64,000 bases of DNA from JAJPHW01 sp963771505 (lineage in GTDB: Bacteria > Acidobacteriota > Terriglobia > Terriglobales > Acidobacteriaceae): contig CAVYTO010000001.1 in the NCBI GenBank assembly GCA_963771505.1, positions 806,001-870,000 of the forward strand, given 5' to 3'. The notes beneath the pieces were generated by a model that was not told the origin of the DNA, searched no databases, and was given only the letters and a program-made list of their open reading frames with translations. Within the stretch, counting starts at the first letter, position 1. The number at the start of each line of letters is the position of its first letter. Below, piece after piece: positions 9,739 to 18,208 of the stretch. The translations under genes and the position numbers were made by a program.

Positions 9739-11691
9739 ATGCTCGTGAAGAACACTCATCGCATCACGCTTTGCGCCTTAGCTTTGTCCCTTTTGATGGT
9801 CGTGGCGCCCGCCGCCGGTCAGCTTTGCAGCCAGGGCTGCGTGACCACGCAGGCCTACGACAATTCTCGCGACAACGTGAATCCGAACGAATCGATTCTT
9901 AAAGCGACCACCATCAAGACGTTGACAGCAAGCTCGCGCTCAGACCTGCTGGGCGTGGTTTACGCGCAGCCGCTCTATCTTTCTGGCATCAGCATCGGAG
10001 GAACGTCCAGAAACGTGCTCTACCTGGCCACGCAGGAAAATTACGTCTACGCATTGGACGAAGCGAACTTCACCGGCGCTCCCCTGTGGATTGCAAACCT
10101 GAACAACATCAGCGTGGGCGAGACCGCAGTTCCCGATTCTAAGCTGCCGGTTGCTTGCGCGAACATAACTCCCGAGGTTGGGATTACTGGAACTCCGGTC
10201 ATCGATACAACGATCACGTCGACTTCGCCGAACCCGATTATGTATGTGGTTTCAAAACACTATTACGTCGATTCACAGCAAGTGGCGCACATCTCGCAGC
10301 GGCTTAACGCGCTGGATGTGACAACCGGCAGTCCGGTGGGAGCGGCCTTGGATATCGGTTCTGCGTTTCAGGGCATGGGCGCGGCGTTTCAGGCCGCGAG
10401 CCAAAACCAGCGAGCAGGGCTGGCCCTCACCCATGATGCGAGCAACAACCCGGTATTGATGGTGACATGGGGATCGCACTGCGACGCAGGAACTTATAAC
10501 GGAATCATTGGCCTTTTCAGCCTTCAGGGGACGGCCCCGAATGCGTCGGTTACGGCTTTGGCTGTACTCAACGATGAGTCTGCCCAACCCAATAAGGGCG
10601 GAATCTGGATGGCGGGTGCCGCTCCGGCCGTCGACGATGTTGGAGCGTTGCCAACGTATGACGCATTCCTTGCTAGCGGAACCGGCGGATTCGACGGCAA
10701 GACTCGATTCGGGCAAAGCGTTCTTCGCTTTCGCGACCTCGCCGGCGATGGTCTCAATCTGGCAGGCTTCTACACGCCCAATGGATGGAAAATTCTGACC
10801 AACGGCAGCGGCGCCAATTGCCCGGCGATGGGAGCATTAGCGCTTCCGGCTCCGGAAAGCGGAACCGTCTGTGTGCCAAGCGACGTGGACTTAGGTTCGG
10901 GCGGCGTTATTCTGGCTCGACCCAGCGGAATCACTTTGAGTTACAACCAGACTCCGGAGAATTTTGTTGTGCTGGCGGGCGGCAAAGAGGGCGTCGTGTA
11001 CGTGAACTCGCCGCTCGCAATGGCGACCAATAAAGGTTCCGATCCTTCGAACCCGTCGCTGACAGCGTGCAGCACAAGCGGACCTAACTCTGCAGTGCAA
11101 TGTTTCGGCGCGGCTTACTTGCCTGCCAATTGCTGCGGGGGCGCCCGCGATTTCGGTCTTCGGGGCAGCTCGGCATTCTGGGCAGGGCCGGACGCGATCC
11201 ACGGCAATCTGTTTTACGTGGTCGGGGTGCAGGACACTGCCATCCGCGCCTTCCAAATGGACGCTACGCACACTACCGGCCAGTTTGTTACCACGCCGTT
11301 CGGACTTGGAGAGTGGCAAGGGGTTGCTGGCACAACGATCACTTATCCCGGCGCAAGCCCGGTTATTACCTGGAATCAGGCAGGCGGCCCGGCGTCTTAC
11401 CTGGATGCCATTTTGTGGGTTGTCGATAACGGAGATTATCAGCGTCTCGGCTCAAACAACCAGAGGATTTCGGCGGGACGCGCCGATCTGTATGCCTATG
11501 CTGCCGAGCCTGATGTCCATGGCAAGGTCAACCTCACCAGCTTCGTGGACAAAAGAAACGGCCCAGGCGCGGTGAAATTTACTGTGCCCACGGTGGTTAA
11601 CGGACACATCTATCTCGCAGGCCAGAAAATCGGCGCTGCATTCTTTTGTTCAGGCGCGCCCTGTTATGGCGCGGTCACCATGTGGCACTGA
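9739..11691 (+). CDS. Secreted PQQ-type beta-propeller-like protein
   Basis: The 650-residue protein has an N-terminal signal peptide (hydrophobic stretch about 8-25 ending VAPAAG) and is therefore probably exported. Repeated strand pairs such as VLYLATQENYVYALD, LNALDVTTGSPVG and VVLAGGKEGVVYVNS resemble the beta-propeller blades of PQQ-dependent dehydrogenases and outer-membrane propeller proteins, but no complete quinone or calcium site is evident to me. Several Cys pairs (CSQGC, CCGG, CSGAPC) suggest disulfides outside the cytoplasm. Similar large secreted propellers are common in Acidobacteriota. Start is ATG 9739 or the GTG two codons on. Enzyme activity is not shown. Confidence 0.65.
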   Translation: MLVKNTHRITLCALALSLLMVVAPAAGQLCSQGCVTTQAYDNSRDNVNPNESILKATTIKTLTASSRSDLLGVVYAQPLYLSGISIGGTSRNVLYLATQENYVYALDEANFTGAPLWIANLNNISVGETAVPDSKLPVACANITPEVGITGTPVIDTTITSTSPNPIMYVVSKHYYVDSQQVAHISQRLNALDVTTGSPVGAALDIGSAFQGMGAAFQAASQNQRAGLALTHDASNNPVLMVTWGSHCDAGTYNGIIGLFSLQGTAPNASVTALAVLNDESAQPNKGGIWMAGAAPAVDDVGALPTYDAFLASGTGGFDGKTRFGQSVLRFRDLAGDGLNLAGFYTPNGWKILTNGSGANCPAMGALALPAPESGTVCVPSDVDLGSGGVILARPSGITLSYNQTPENFVVLAGGKEGVVYVNSPLAMATNKGSDPSNPSLTACSTSGPNSAVQCFGAAYLPANCCGGARDFGLRGSSAFWAGPDAIHGNLFYVVGVQDTAIRAFQMDATHTTGQFVTTPFGLGEWQGVAGTTITYPGASPVITWNQAGGPASYLDAILWVVDNGDYQRLGSNNQRISAGRADLYAYAAEPDVHGKVNLTSFVDKRNGPGAVKFTVPTVVNGHIYLAGQKIGAAFFCSGAPCYGAVTMWH

Positions 11692-11733
11692 GTGATGTCT
11701 AGCCACTTTGAGAGCATCCTAAGCGATCAACGT

Positions 11734-11763
11734 TTGACGCGTTTCCGAAGCGCACGTTAGAAT
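11734..11763 (+). promoter_or_regulatory. Sigma-70-type promoter of the rplU operon
   Basis: TTGACG (11734-11739), an 18-base spacer and TAGAAT (11758-11763) form a near-consensus promoter, leaving a roughly 140-base untranslated leader ahead of rplU. A long leader is common for ribosomal protein operons. Confidence 0.6.
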
Positions 11764-11872
11764 AGTGGAGTTTGCCGGTACCTGCGGTTCCGTTCTGGAG
11801 CCGCCCGCTTTCGTTGCCTTAGAAGCTGCGACGCGGAAGCAGCAAGCACAGCAATGAGTGAGCGTTCCATGA

Positions 11873-11888
11873 GCGCGCAAGTGCGCGC
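11873..11888 (+). promoter_or_regulatory. GC hairpin in the rplU leader
   Basis: GCGCGC (11873-11878), loop AAGT, GCGCGC (11883-11888) is a perfect six-pair GC stem ending 23 bases before the L21 start codon. Its place directly before the ribosome site suggests a role in translation control or autoregulation, but no L21 leader consensus could be compared here. Confidence 0.4.
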
Positions 11889-11911
11889 GGGGACGAATTT
11901 TTGGTGGAGGC

Positions 11912-12418
11912 ATGGGTATGTACGCGGTCATCCGCGCCGGTGGCAAACAGTACCGGGTGGCGCCCGGAGACATTGTTCGGCTGGAAACGCAAGCCGATAA
12001 AGATGGCAAGATCGAGTTTGGCGATGTGCTGGCCGTGTCCGGTGGCGACGGCGAAATTGGCGTTCCCAAGTCGGGCGCGCACGTATTCGGCGAAGTAGTT
12101 GAACAGGGCCGCGCTGCTAAGATTCTGGTCTTCCACTACAAGCGCAAGAAGCAATATAAGAAGCTGCGCGGACACCGCCAGAACTACACGGCCGTCCGCA
12201 TCACCGAAATCGGGTTCAACGGACAGAAATTCAGCGCTCCCGAACTTCCGAAAAAAGCCGTGAAGTCGAAGAAGGCCGAAGCTGAAGCTGAGAATAAGAC
12301 TGGGCCACGCATGAAAGCATCGGCTTCGCGCGCGACCAACGAGGCCCGCAAAGATGTGGCGCCGAGAAAGACTGCGGCGAAGAAGTCAGCTCCGAAAAAG
12401 GCGACCAAGAAGAAATAG
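11912..12418 (+). CDS. rplU: 50S ribosomal protein L21 with long basic C-terminal tail
   Basis: L21 binds 23S rRNA in the large subunit. The first 103 or so residues are the normal protein (MYAVIRAGGKQYRVAPGD to VRITEIGFNGQK). A further 60-odd residues rich in Lys, Ala and Arg follow, ending KKSAPKKATKKK, so the product is 168 residues against about 100 usually. The start is ATG 11912 after GGTGGAGG; the ATG two codons later is also possible. The gene heads the conserved L21-L27-Obg order. The tail resembles histone H1-like repeats and is likely unstructured. Confidence 0.95.
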   Translation: MGMYAVIRAGGKQYRVAPGDIVRLETQADKDGKIEFGDVLAVSGGDGEIGVPKSGAHVFGEVVEQGRAAKILVFHYKRKKQYKKLRGHRQNYTAVRITEIGFNGQKFSAPELPKKAVKSKKAEAEAENKTGPRMKASASRATNEARKDVAPRKTAAKKSAPKKATKKK

Positions 12419-12425
12419 AACGCAA

Positions 12426-12453
12426 GGTCCCTCGACTTCGCTCGGGATGACAG
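12426..12453 (+). repeat. Dispersed repeat copy (GTCATCCCGAGCG family, reverse orientation)
   Basis: The rplU-rpmA gap contains a segment whose reverse complement starts GTCATCCCGAGCG and ends with GAGGGACC. A diverged copy of the same motif in the opposite orientation lies at 18936-18981. The inner CCTCGACTTCGCTCGGG can form a short hairpin. Confidence 0.5.
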
Positions 12454-12488
12454 AAATTTCAGAGACACAAAGTTGAGAGGAAGGCATC

Positions 12489-12752
12489 ATGGCACATAAA
12501 AAAGGTCAGGGCACATCACGAAACGGGCGCGATTCCAACGCGCAGCGGCTCGGGTTCAAGGCATTTGGCGGACAGCTGGTTCCGGGAGGAACGATCATCG
12601 TCCGGCAGCGCGGCACGCGGGTAAAGCCCGGACTCAACGTCGGCCGAGGCAAGGACGACACGCTGTTCGCGAAGATTACAGGCGTGATCCGTTTTAGAGA
12701 CCGCGGACAGATGGGCAAGTATGTAATGGTGGAGCCCGCCGAAGCGAAGTAA
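12489..12752 (+). CDS. rpmA: 50S ribosomal protein L27
   Basis: L27 sits near the peptidyl transferase centre. The 87-residue protein begins MAHKKGQGTSRNGRDSNAQR and contains GGTIIVRQRGTRVKPG, both typical. There is no N-terminal cleavage extension of the Firmicutes type: Met is followed at once by AHKKG. GAGAGGAAGGC supplies a ribosome site. Second gene of rplU-rpmA-obgE; a terminator hairpin follows it. Confidence 0.97.
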   Translation: MAHKKGQGTSRNGRDSNAQRLGFKAFGGQLVPGGTIIVRQRGTRVKPGLNVGRGKDDTLFAKITGVIRFRDRGQMGKYVMVEPAEAK

Positions 12753-12765
12753 GTTGTCCGTGTGG

Positions 12766-12786
12766 CGCGGACAATCCTTGTCCGCG
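12766..12786. repeat. Perfect 9-bp palindrome after rpmA
   Basis: CGCGGACAA (12766-12774), TCC, TTGTCCGCG (12778-12786) is a perfect inverted repeat just after the L27 stop. A partial TTGTCCG copy precedes it. It is probably another short dispersed palindrome rather than the terminator, which follows it directly. Confidence 0.45.
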
Positions 12787-12795
12787 TAAGATTTG

Positions 12796-12827
12796 AAAAA
12801 GCCTCGCCTCAGGGCCGGGGCTTTTTT
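12796..12827 (+). terminator. Intrinsic terminator after rpmA
   Basis: AAAAAGCCTCG (12796-12806) pairs with CGGGGCTTTTT (12816-12826; one G-U pair) and runs into six T residues. This is a classic intrinsic terminator, so obgE may have its own promoter or be expressed by readthrough. Confidence 0.75.
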
Positions 12828-12886
12828 GTTGAAGGGATAACCGGTCCGGCGAATGACCAGCGCCTGACGACCACCGACTGAGCAAT

Positions 12887-13927
12887 ATGTTTATCGATGA
12901 AGCCAAAATTCGAATCAAGGCTGGCGACGGCGGCAACGGCTGCGTGGCATTCCGGCGGGAGGCGTTCGAACCGCATGGCGGTCCGTCGGGCGGCGACGGG
13001 GGCAATGGTGGCGACGTCATCATGGAAGCGAGTGAGAGCCACAACACGCTCGTTCACTTTCGCTTCAATCCTGAATATAAAGCGCAGCGCGGCCAGCACG
13101 GAATGGGATCGAATTGCACAGGAAAGCAGGGGAAAGACATCGTTCTCAAAGTGCCGATCGGTACGCTGGTTCTGGACGAAGAGACCGGCGACCCGTTGCA
13201 CGACTTTTCCGAGAGAGACGAGCGCATCGTCATCGCCAAAGGTGGACGCGGCGGGCGCGGAAATGCGCAATTCGCAACTTCTACGCATCAAGCGCCGCGC
13301 GAGCACGAAGACGGACGACTGGGGGAAGAACGCACACTACGGCTTGAACTGAAACTGCTCGCTGATGTCGGATTGGTTGGATATCCCAATGCAGGCAAGT
13401 CCACGCTGATCTCGCGCATTTCCGCGGCTCGGCCCAAGATTGCCGATTATCCGTTCACCACGCTGCAACCCAATCTGGGTGTGGTCACTGTGGGAGACAC
13501 GAAAGATGGACGCAGCTTCGTGGTTGCCGACATACCCGGCCTGATCGAAGGCGCGCATGAAGGCGCTGGCCTCGGAACGCAATTTTTAAAGCACATCGAA
13601 CGCACGCGTCTGCTGGTGCATCTCGTCGACGTTTCGGATTCCAGCGGACGGCCGAATCCTGTAGAAGATTTTGAGGTGATCCTGAATGAACTCAAGAACT
13701 TCGGCGCAGCGCTGGAAGAAAAACCAATGATTCTGGTTGCGACGAAGATCGACGTTGCCAACAAGGAAAAGCTGGCAAAACTGAAGCGCTACGCCAAGCG
13801 CAAGAAGCTGGACTTCCACGAAATTTCGGCGGTCGCGGGAACCGGGGTCGAAGGGCTGAAGTTCGCCATGGCGGATAAAGTGGACGACGCCAAACGTCAA
13901 ATTCAACCCGAATCTTCGTCTGATTAA
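12887..13927 (+). CDS. obgE: GTPase Obg/CgtA
   Basis: Obg is a GTPase used in 50S subunit assembly and in linking growth to stress. The 346-residue product has the glycine-rich Obg fold (about 1-158; KAGDGGNGCVAFRRE, GPSGGDGGNGGDV) and the G domain with G1 GYPNAGKST, G3 DIPGLIEGAHEGAG and G4 ATKID. The C-terminus is short, without a long OCT domain. Order after L21 and L27 is conserved across bacteria, and nadD-rsfS-rlmH follow beyond an inserted minus-strand kinase gene. Confidence 0.96.
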   Translation: MFIDEAKIRIKAGDGGNGCVAFRREAFEPHGGPSGGDGGNGGDVIMEASESHNTLVHFRFNPEYKAQRGQHGMGSNCTGKQGKDIVLKVPIGTLVLDEETGDPLHDFSERDERIVIAKGGRGGRGNAQFATSTHQAPREHEDGRLGEERTLRLELKLLADVGLVGYPNAGKSTLISRISAARPKIADYPFTTLQPNLGVVTVGDTKDGRSFVVADIPGLIEGAHEGAGLGTQFLKHIERTRLLVHLVDVSDSSGRPNPVEDFEVILNELKNFGAALEEKPMILVATKIDVANKEKLAKLKRYAKRKKLDFHEISAVAGTGVEGLKFAMADKVDDAKRQIQPESSSD

Positions 13928-13949
13928 AAATTTTTGCCCTGTTGGTTGG

Positions 13950-16223
13950 TTACGCTTCCGGAATCAGCGCGCCATGCTGAAAGTGGTATTGCAGTATCTT
14001 CGCTGCGAGTGCCGGCCCGACTCCGCGATTCTTTCCCTGAACCGCCCGAACTACTTCCCCGCGGCACACGACCTCTGCGGCTGACAGGCCTGCGATTTCG
14101 GGTGGCAACACCAAGTTGATTTCCACCTGGACGGTCGGTTCCAGAGACTCCTCAGCCTGGAACAGGAGTCCGGACCGGCTGATGTTTTCGGTGATGCCGT
14201 CGCGCCAGTCGTTTTTTCCAATCTGGCGATACTTGAGTGGCAAGTTCAACTGGAATCGCTGGGCTCGGAACGGAGACAATTTCACTTTTGCGCGTCCTTG
14301 GGCTTGATTTGTGGATTGTGCAGCCATGGCAACCTCCTGCTGAGTCGGAGCCGACAACATCTCCCGAACTTTTGATCGCAATGCCGGCAACGAGAATGGT
14401 TTCGGCAACAACGTGACGCCATCGTCCAGCGTGCCGTTTTGGCCAACCACGTTTTCCGTGTAGCCGGACATGAACAAGACCCGGGTTTCCGGACGCAATG
14501 CAGTGAGCCGTTGCGCCAGCTCGCGGCCGTTCATTCCCGGCATAATGACGTCGCTGAGAAGCAAATGAATGGGGCCGGGGTAAGAACTTGAAATAGTGAT
14601 CGCCGCTGCACCGTCGGCCGCTTCGAGCACCCTGTAACCTTGCTTTTCCAGGTAAACGCGGGCCAGCCTGCGAAGATTGGCTTCGTCTTCCACCACGAGA
14701 ATCGTTTCATGGCCTTTTTCCGGCTGGATGGTTTCAGCTGGCTGAACGTCAATGGTTTCGCCGGTTTCGCTGACGCGGGGAAGATAAATCTTGAACGACG
14801 TGCCTTTGCCAATCTCGCTGTAAACCCAGATGTAGCCGCCGCTTTGTTTGATAATGCCGTAGACGGTGGAAAGCCCAAGCCCGGTGCCCTTGTGTCCTTT
14901 GGTGGAAAAGAATGGCTCGAAGATATGGCTTTGCGTTTCCGCATCCATGCCGATGCCGGTATCGCTGATGGTGAGCAATACATACTCTCCGGGAGAAACT
15001 GCGGCGTGAAACTTCGCGTAGTCGGCATCGAGAGTCGCGTTGGAAGTCTCAATACTTAACCGTCCTCCGCGTGGCATGGCATCGCGCGCATTCACCGCTA
15101 GGTTCATGATGACTTGCTCGATTTGTCCAGGATCGGCTTTCACTGAACCGAGTGTGGCATCGGGAACCATCAGCAGGTCGATGTCTTCTCCGATCAATCG
15201 GGTGAGCATTTTCAGGTTCTCGGTGATTACGCCGTTCAAATCGAGGACCTTTGGGGCAAGAATCTGCTTGCGGCTAAAGGCGAGAAGCTGTCGTGTGAGC
15301 GAAGTGGCGCGCCCGGCGGCATCGGCAATCTCTTTTGCCGGACCACGTAGCTCAGCCTGATCTCCGACGCGATCGAGCAGGAATTCGCAATAACCCGAGA
15401 TCACCATCAGCAAGTTGTTGAAATCGTGCGCGATGCCGCCAGCCAACCGGCCGACTGCTTCCATCTTTTGGGCCTGGCGAAGCTGCTGTTCCAGAGCGCG
15501 ATGCGCGGTTACGTCTTCCGCAAACAGCTCGTAGAACAAAGCGTGACGTTCTCCGTTGATCGACCTGCCGGAGAGACGGACGCTGATCAGGGTCCGATCT
15601 TTGCGCGTCCAGTCGGCGGCCATCCCATTGAATTCCTGCCGTGACCGAAAATGGTCAGCCACCGCAAACCAGTGCTGCGGGTCGGCGTAGAGATTGGCGA
15701 GGTTTCGTCCTGTCAATTCGGCGGCCGAGGAATAGCCGAGCATGTTTACCAAAGCAGGGTTGGCGTCGAGCAGAATTCCCGCCGAATTACAGCGACAGAT
15801 TCCATAGGGTGCGTTGGTGACCAGCGAACGGAAGTTGACCTCAGACCGACGCAAGGCTTCCTGCGCCGACCGCAACGCTCCGTTGAACGAGCAAATCAGG
15901 GCCGCGAGAATTCCGAATAAAACCAGATGTATGATGGCTTTGCGATAATCGGCGTGGGTTTGAGCGCCGCTCAACATGAAATACGCGCTGACAGTTAGCG
16001 CGAAGGATGTGGCAACGAGGCCCGGCTTCCATCCGCCGTACCAGGCGCTGACCATGATGGCGACGGAAAACACTAAAAGCCGGCTTTCCACGAGATTTGA
16101 CAACAAAAAAGCGGGAATTACGGCGAGAATGATGCTAAGAATGGCTACGCCATAACGAAGGATTGGGGCTCGGGCCGGAGCGATGGAACCGGCGCGAAGA
16201 AGGTGGGGGAGCTTCAGTCGCAT
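13950..16223 (-). CDS. Hybrid histidine kinase with receiver and C-terminal PilZ-like domain
   Basis: A 757-residue membrane sensor kinase. Order: hydrophobic N-terminal segments (about 22-115, KdpD/DUF4118-like), a PAS domain (about 128-245), a HisKA domain with phospho-acceptor His266 in GGIAHDFNNLL, a HATPase domain (VNARDAMPRGG; DTGIGMD; GTGLGLSTVYG), a receiver domain (about 507-625) with acceptor Asp558 in LLLSDVIMPGMNG and Lys608, and a C-terminal PilZ-like domain (about 650-745) with NISRSG. The canonical RxxxR half of the c-di-GMP site is imperfect (RAQR). It sits antisense between obgE and nadD, splitting an otherwise conserved block, and no response regulator is adjacent. c-di-GMP binding is inference. 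Confidence 0.88.
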   Translation of the reverse strand: MRLKLPHLLRAGSIAPARAPILRYGVAILSIILAVIPAFLLSNLVESRLLVFSVAIMVSAWYGGWKPGLVATSFALTVSAYFMLSGAQTHADYRKAIIHLVLFGILAALICSFNGALRSAQEALRRSEVNFRSLVTNAPYGICRCNSAGILLDANPALVNMLGYSSAAELTGRNLANLYADPQHWFAVADHFRSRQEFNGMAADWTRKDRTLISVRLSGRSINGERHALFYELFAEDVTAHRALEQQLRQAQKMEAVGRLAGGIAHDFNNLLMVISGYCEFLLDRVGDQAELRGPAKEIADAAGRATSLTRQLLAFSRKQILAPKVLDLNGVITENLKMLTRLIGEDIDLLMVPDATLGSVKADPGQIEQVIMNLAVNARDAMPRGGRLSIETSNATLDADYAKFHAAVSPGEYVLLTISDTGIGMDAETQSHIFEPFFSTKGHKGTGLGLSTVYGIIKQSGGYIWVYSEIGKGTSFKIYLPRVSETGETIDVQPAETIQPEKGHETILVVEDEANLRRLARVYLEKQGYRVLEAADGAAAITISSSYPGPIHLLLSDVIMPGMNGRELAQRLTALRPETRVLFMSGYTENVVGQNGTLDDGVTLLPKPFSLPALRSKVREMLSAPTQQEVAMAAQSTNQAQGRAKVKLSPFRAQRFQLNLPLKYRQIGKNDWRDGITENISRSGLLFQAEESLEPTVQVEINLVLPPEIAGLSAAEVVCRGEVVRAVQGKNRGVGPALAAKILQYHFQHGALIPEA

Positions 16224-16365
16224 ACCATTTTGAGAATAATCCCAGTAAGGAACTGCCGCGAGTAACGTTGGTACATGTGAAGCTTGACAAGCAACTTATG
16301 AATTTATTCGGCGAAAGGCCAATGCGTTTTATGTCCGTTTTCGCGCGGGCGTGCCCAACTCGACG

Positions 16366-17034
16366 ATGAATATAGGTCTATTCGGCGGAAGCTTCGATCC
16401 CATTCACTGTGGTCATCTCGCGTTAGCCAATGCGGCTATGGATGGTTGCGGGCTGCATCGCATATATTTCGTTCCCGCGAATATCCCTCCCCACAAACAG
16501 GGCAAGACGCTCGCGTCCTATTACGACCGCTACGCGATGGTCGCGCTCGCTACTTCCGGCGATCGAAGCTTCATCCCGTCGTCCCTGGAGGCGCCAGAAC
16601 CGAAAGTTGCCGAGAACTTCACCATTGATACCGTCCGGCGACTGAAGAAAACCTTAAAAAAGAGCGACTCTCTTTTCTTGTTGATGGGTATCGACGCTTT
16701 CAAAGGAATCGCAACCTGGAGAGAGCCAGAGTCTCTATTTAAGGAATGTACTTTCATCGTTGCCAGCCGACCGGGCTATTCACTGGCGGACGTTGCCAAC
16801 TCGTTGCCGGAAAAGCTGCGGCCTTCTGCCGCTGCTATCAAGCCCTTCGCCAAACACTCGGCAACGGGCAAGCTGGTTCTTCCTCACGTAACCGTTCATT
16901 TGCTGGATAACGTGCGCGAGAAAGCATCGGCCACGGCTGTGCGTCAGGCCCTGGTGGAGAAGCGCTCGATTGGGAAGTTGGTCGATCCTGGCATCGCCGA
17001 GTACATCCGCAAGCGCGGACTCTACCTGAGGTAG
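16366..17034 (+). CDS. nadD: Nicotinate-nucleotide adenylyltransferase
   Basis: NadD adenylates nicotinate mononucleotide to deamido-NAD. The nucleotidyltransferase motif GGSFDPIHCGHLALA is at the N-terminus and KASATAVRQAL, a version of the ISxTxIR motif, near the C-terminus. The length is 222 residues from the ATG at 16366; the GTG at 16351 would add five residues before the core beta strand and is less likely. A consensus -35 TTGACA lies at 16284 but with no clear -10. First gene of nadD-rsfS-rlmH. Confidence 0.93.
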   Translation: MNIGLFGGSFDPIHCGHLALANAAMDGCGLHRIYFVPANIPPHKQGKTLASYYDRYAMVALATSGDRSFIPSSLEAPEPKVAENFTIDTVRRLKKTLKKSDSLFLLMGIDAFKGIATWREPESLFKECTFIVASRPGYSLADVANSLPEKLRPSAAAIKPFAKHSATGKLVLPHVTVHLLDNVREKASATAVRQALVEKRSIGKLVDPGIAEYIRKRGLYLR

Positions 17035-17079
17035 GTTTCGAGGTGTACGCGACCGCTCAGATACAATCAAATTCAACGT

Positions 17080-17526
17080 ATGAAGAAAAGCACTTTGAAG
17101 CAGCAGATCGTGGAAGCTGTCCAGGCCTGCCAGGAAAAGAAGGCCGAAGAACTCACGATTCTTGAGATGGACAAGAATTCCGGGGCCTTCACCGACTATT
17201 TTGTGGTTTGCAGCGGCACCAACCCCCGGCAAGTGCGGGCGATTTCTGACGAAGTCGAACTCCGGCTCAAGAAGAAACTGGGACTGTACGCCCATCAGAT
17301 TGAAGGCTACAAGCAGGCGGAATGGATCTTGTTGGATTATGTGGACTTCGTGGTCCACGTTTTCGCCGAGAAATCCCGCAAGTTTTACGATCTGGAGAGA
17401 TTGTGGAAATCAGCAAAAAAGCTTGAGGCTGCCCAGCTGACTGCCCGCAAGAAGGCGGCCCCAAAGCCGGCAACTGCCCCGAAAAAGCGGGCGAAAAAGA
17501 AGTCCGCGTCGCTACGAACGGCCTAA
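17080..17526 (+). CDS. rsfS: Ribosomal silencing factor RsfS with basic tail
   Basis: RsfS (DUF143/Iojap) binds L14 and blocks subunit joining during starvation. The core shows FTDYFVVCSGTNPRQVRAI and WILLDYVDFVVHVF, typical of the family. It is 148 residues, longer than the usual 105-120, because of a Lys/Ala/Pro-rich C-terminal tail of about 35 residues. It lies between nadD and rlmH, the standard order, and rlmH starts two bases after its stop. Confidence 0.95.
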   Translation: MKKSTLKQQIVEAVQACQEKKAEELTILEMDKNSGAFTDYFVVCSGTNPRQVRAISDEVELRLKKKLGLYAHQIEGYKQAEWILLDYVDFVVHVFAEKSRKFYDLERLWKSAKKLEAAQLTARKKAAPKPATAPKKRAKKKSASLRTA

Positions 17527-17528
17527 CC

Positions 17529-17969
17529 GTGAAACTCAAGGTCGGCTGGATCGGCAAAACAAGAGATTCTGCCATTCAATCGCTCACCGATGAATACTGC
17601 AAACGGTTGCGACGGTATGTCGACTTTGAGGGACTATCCCTGAAAGATGAGTCGGCACTGGCCAGACTCGCTCATCGCGATGCCCGCCCGAGGCACACGC
17701 TGGTTCTTTTGGACAGCCGCGGCCGGCAAATGACTTCCGAAGCGTTGGCCCAGTATATTGAGGAATACCAATCCACCGCTTCGCTGCCATTACTGTTTGC
17801 TGTGGGCGCAGCGGACGGCTTTTCCGCGGAGGTGCTTCAATCTGCAACCCTCGTGCTTTCATTAGGAGAGATGACCATGGCGCACGAGTTGGCCCGTGTG
17901 GTTCTTCTCGAGCAACTTTATCGTGCATTTACCATTCTTAAAGGGCATCCTTATCACACAGGCCACTAG
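17529..17969 (+). CDS. rlmH: 23S rRNA (pseudouridine1915-N3)-methyltransferase RlmH
   Basis: RlmH is a SPOUT methyltransferase acting on helix 69 of 23S rRNA in assembled ribosomes. The 146-residue protein has LLDSRGRQMTSEALAQYIEE, the SAM-binding glycine loop FAVGAADGFS and the C-terminal LEQLYRAFTILKGHPYH. It begins with a GTG two bases past the rsfS stop, so the two are likely translated together. Confidence 0.95.
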   Translation: MKLKVGWIGKTRDSAIQSLTDEYCKRLRRYVDFEGLSLKDESALARLAHRDARPRHTLVLLDSRGRQMTSEALAQYIEEYQSTASLPLLFAVGAADGFSAEVLQSATLVLSLGEMTMAHELARVVLLEQLYRAFTILKGHPYHTGH

Positions 17970-18046
17970 GCAATTCTGGTGGAGAACAGGTTGTACTTCC
18001 GATTGGCCGCAAAATCCAATCGTCGGCGTTATAGTTCAAAAACATC

Positions 18047-18208
18047 ATGAAAAATATTACTGAGCTGATCGAGTACAAAGAACAGGAAATAGTCCGGGTA
18101 AGAAAAGAAGTCGAAGCCCTGCGCATTGCCGCGCCTTTACTAGGCGACGAAGAACGCTCCGATCGCGACAATGGGTCGGGGTCGCGCCAAGTCATTGAAA
18201 TGCCGTAA
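18047..18208 (+). CDS. Small acidic/basic coiled-coil-like protein, 53 residues
   Basis: A short frame from ATG 18047 to TAA 18206 encodes 53 residues. The first half (MKNITELIEYKEQEIVRVRK, then EVEALRIAAPLL) has charged residues spaced as in an amphipathic helix or coiled coil; the second half is polar and probably disordered. I do not recognise a named family. Helical pattern and clean start and stop support a real gene; TATAGT at 18030 could be a -10 element. Nothing in the neighbours (rlmH, cobO) gives a function. Confidence 0.55.
   Translation: MKNITELIEYKEQEIVRVRKEVEALRIAAPLLGDEERSDRDNGSGSRQVIEMP

Noticed and set aside
9527..9748. 73-codon frame before the secreted propeller gene
   Set aside because: It overlaps the promoter candidate and the next start, and its residues show no family or composition typical of a protein.
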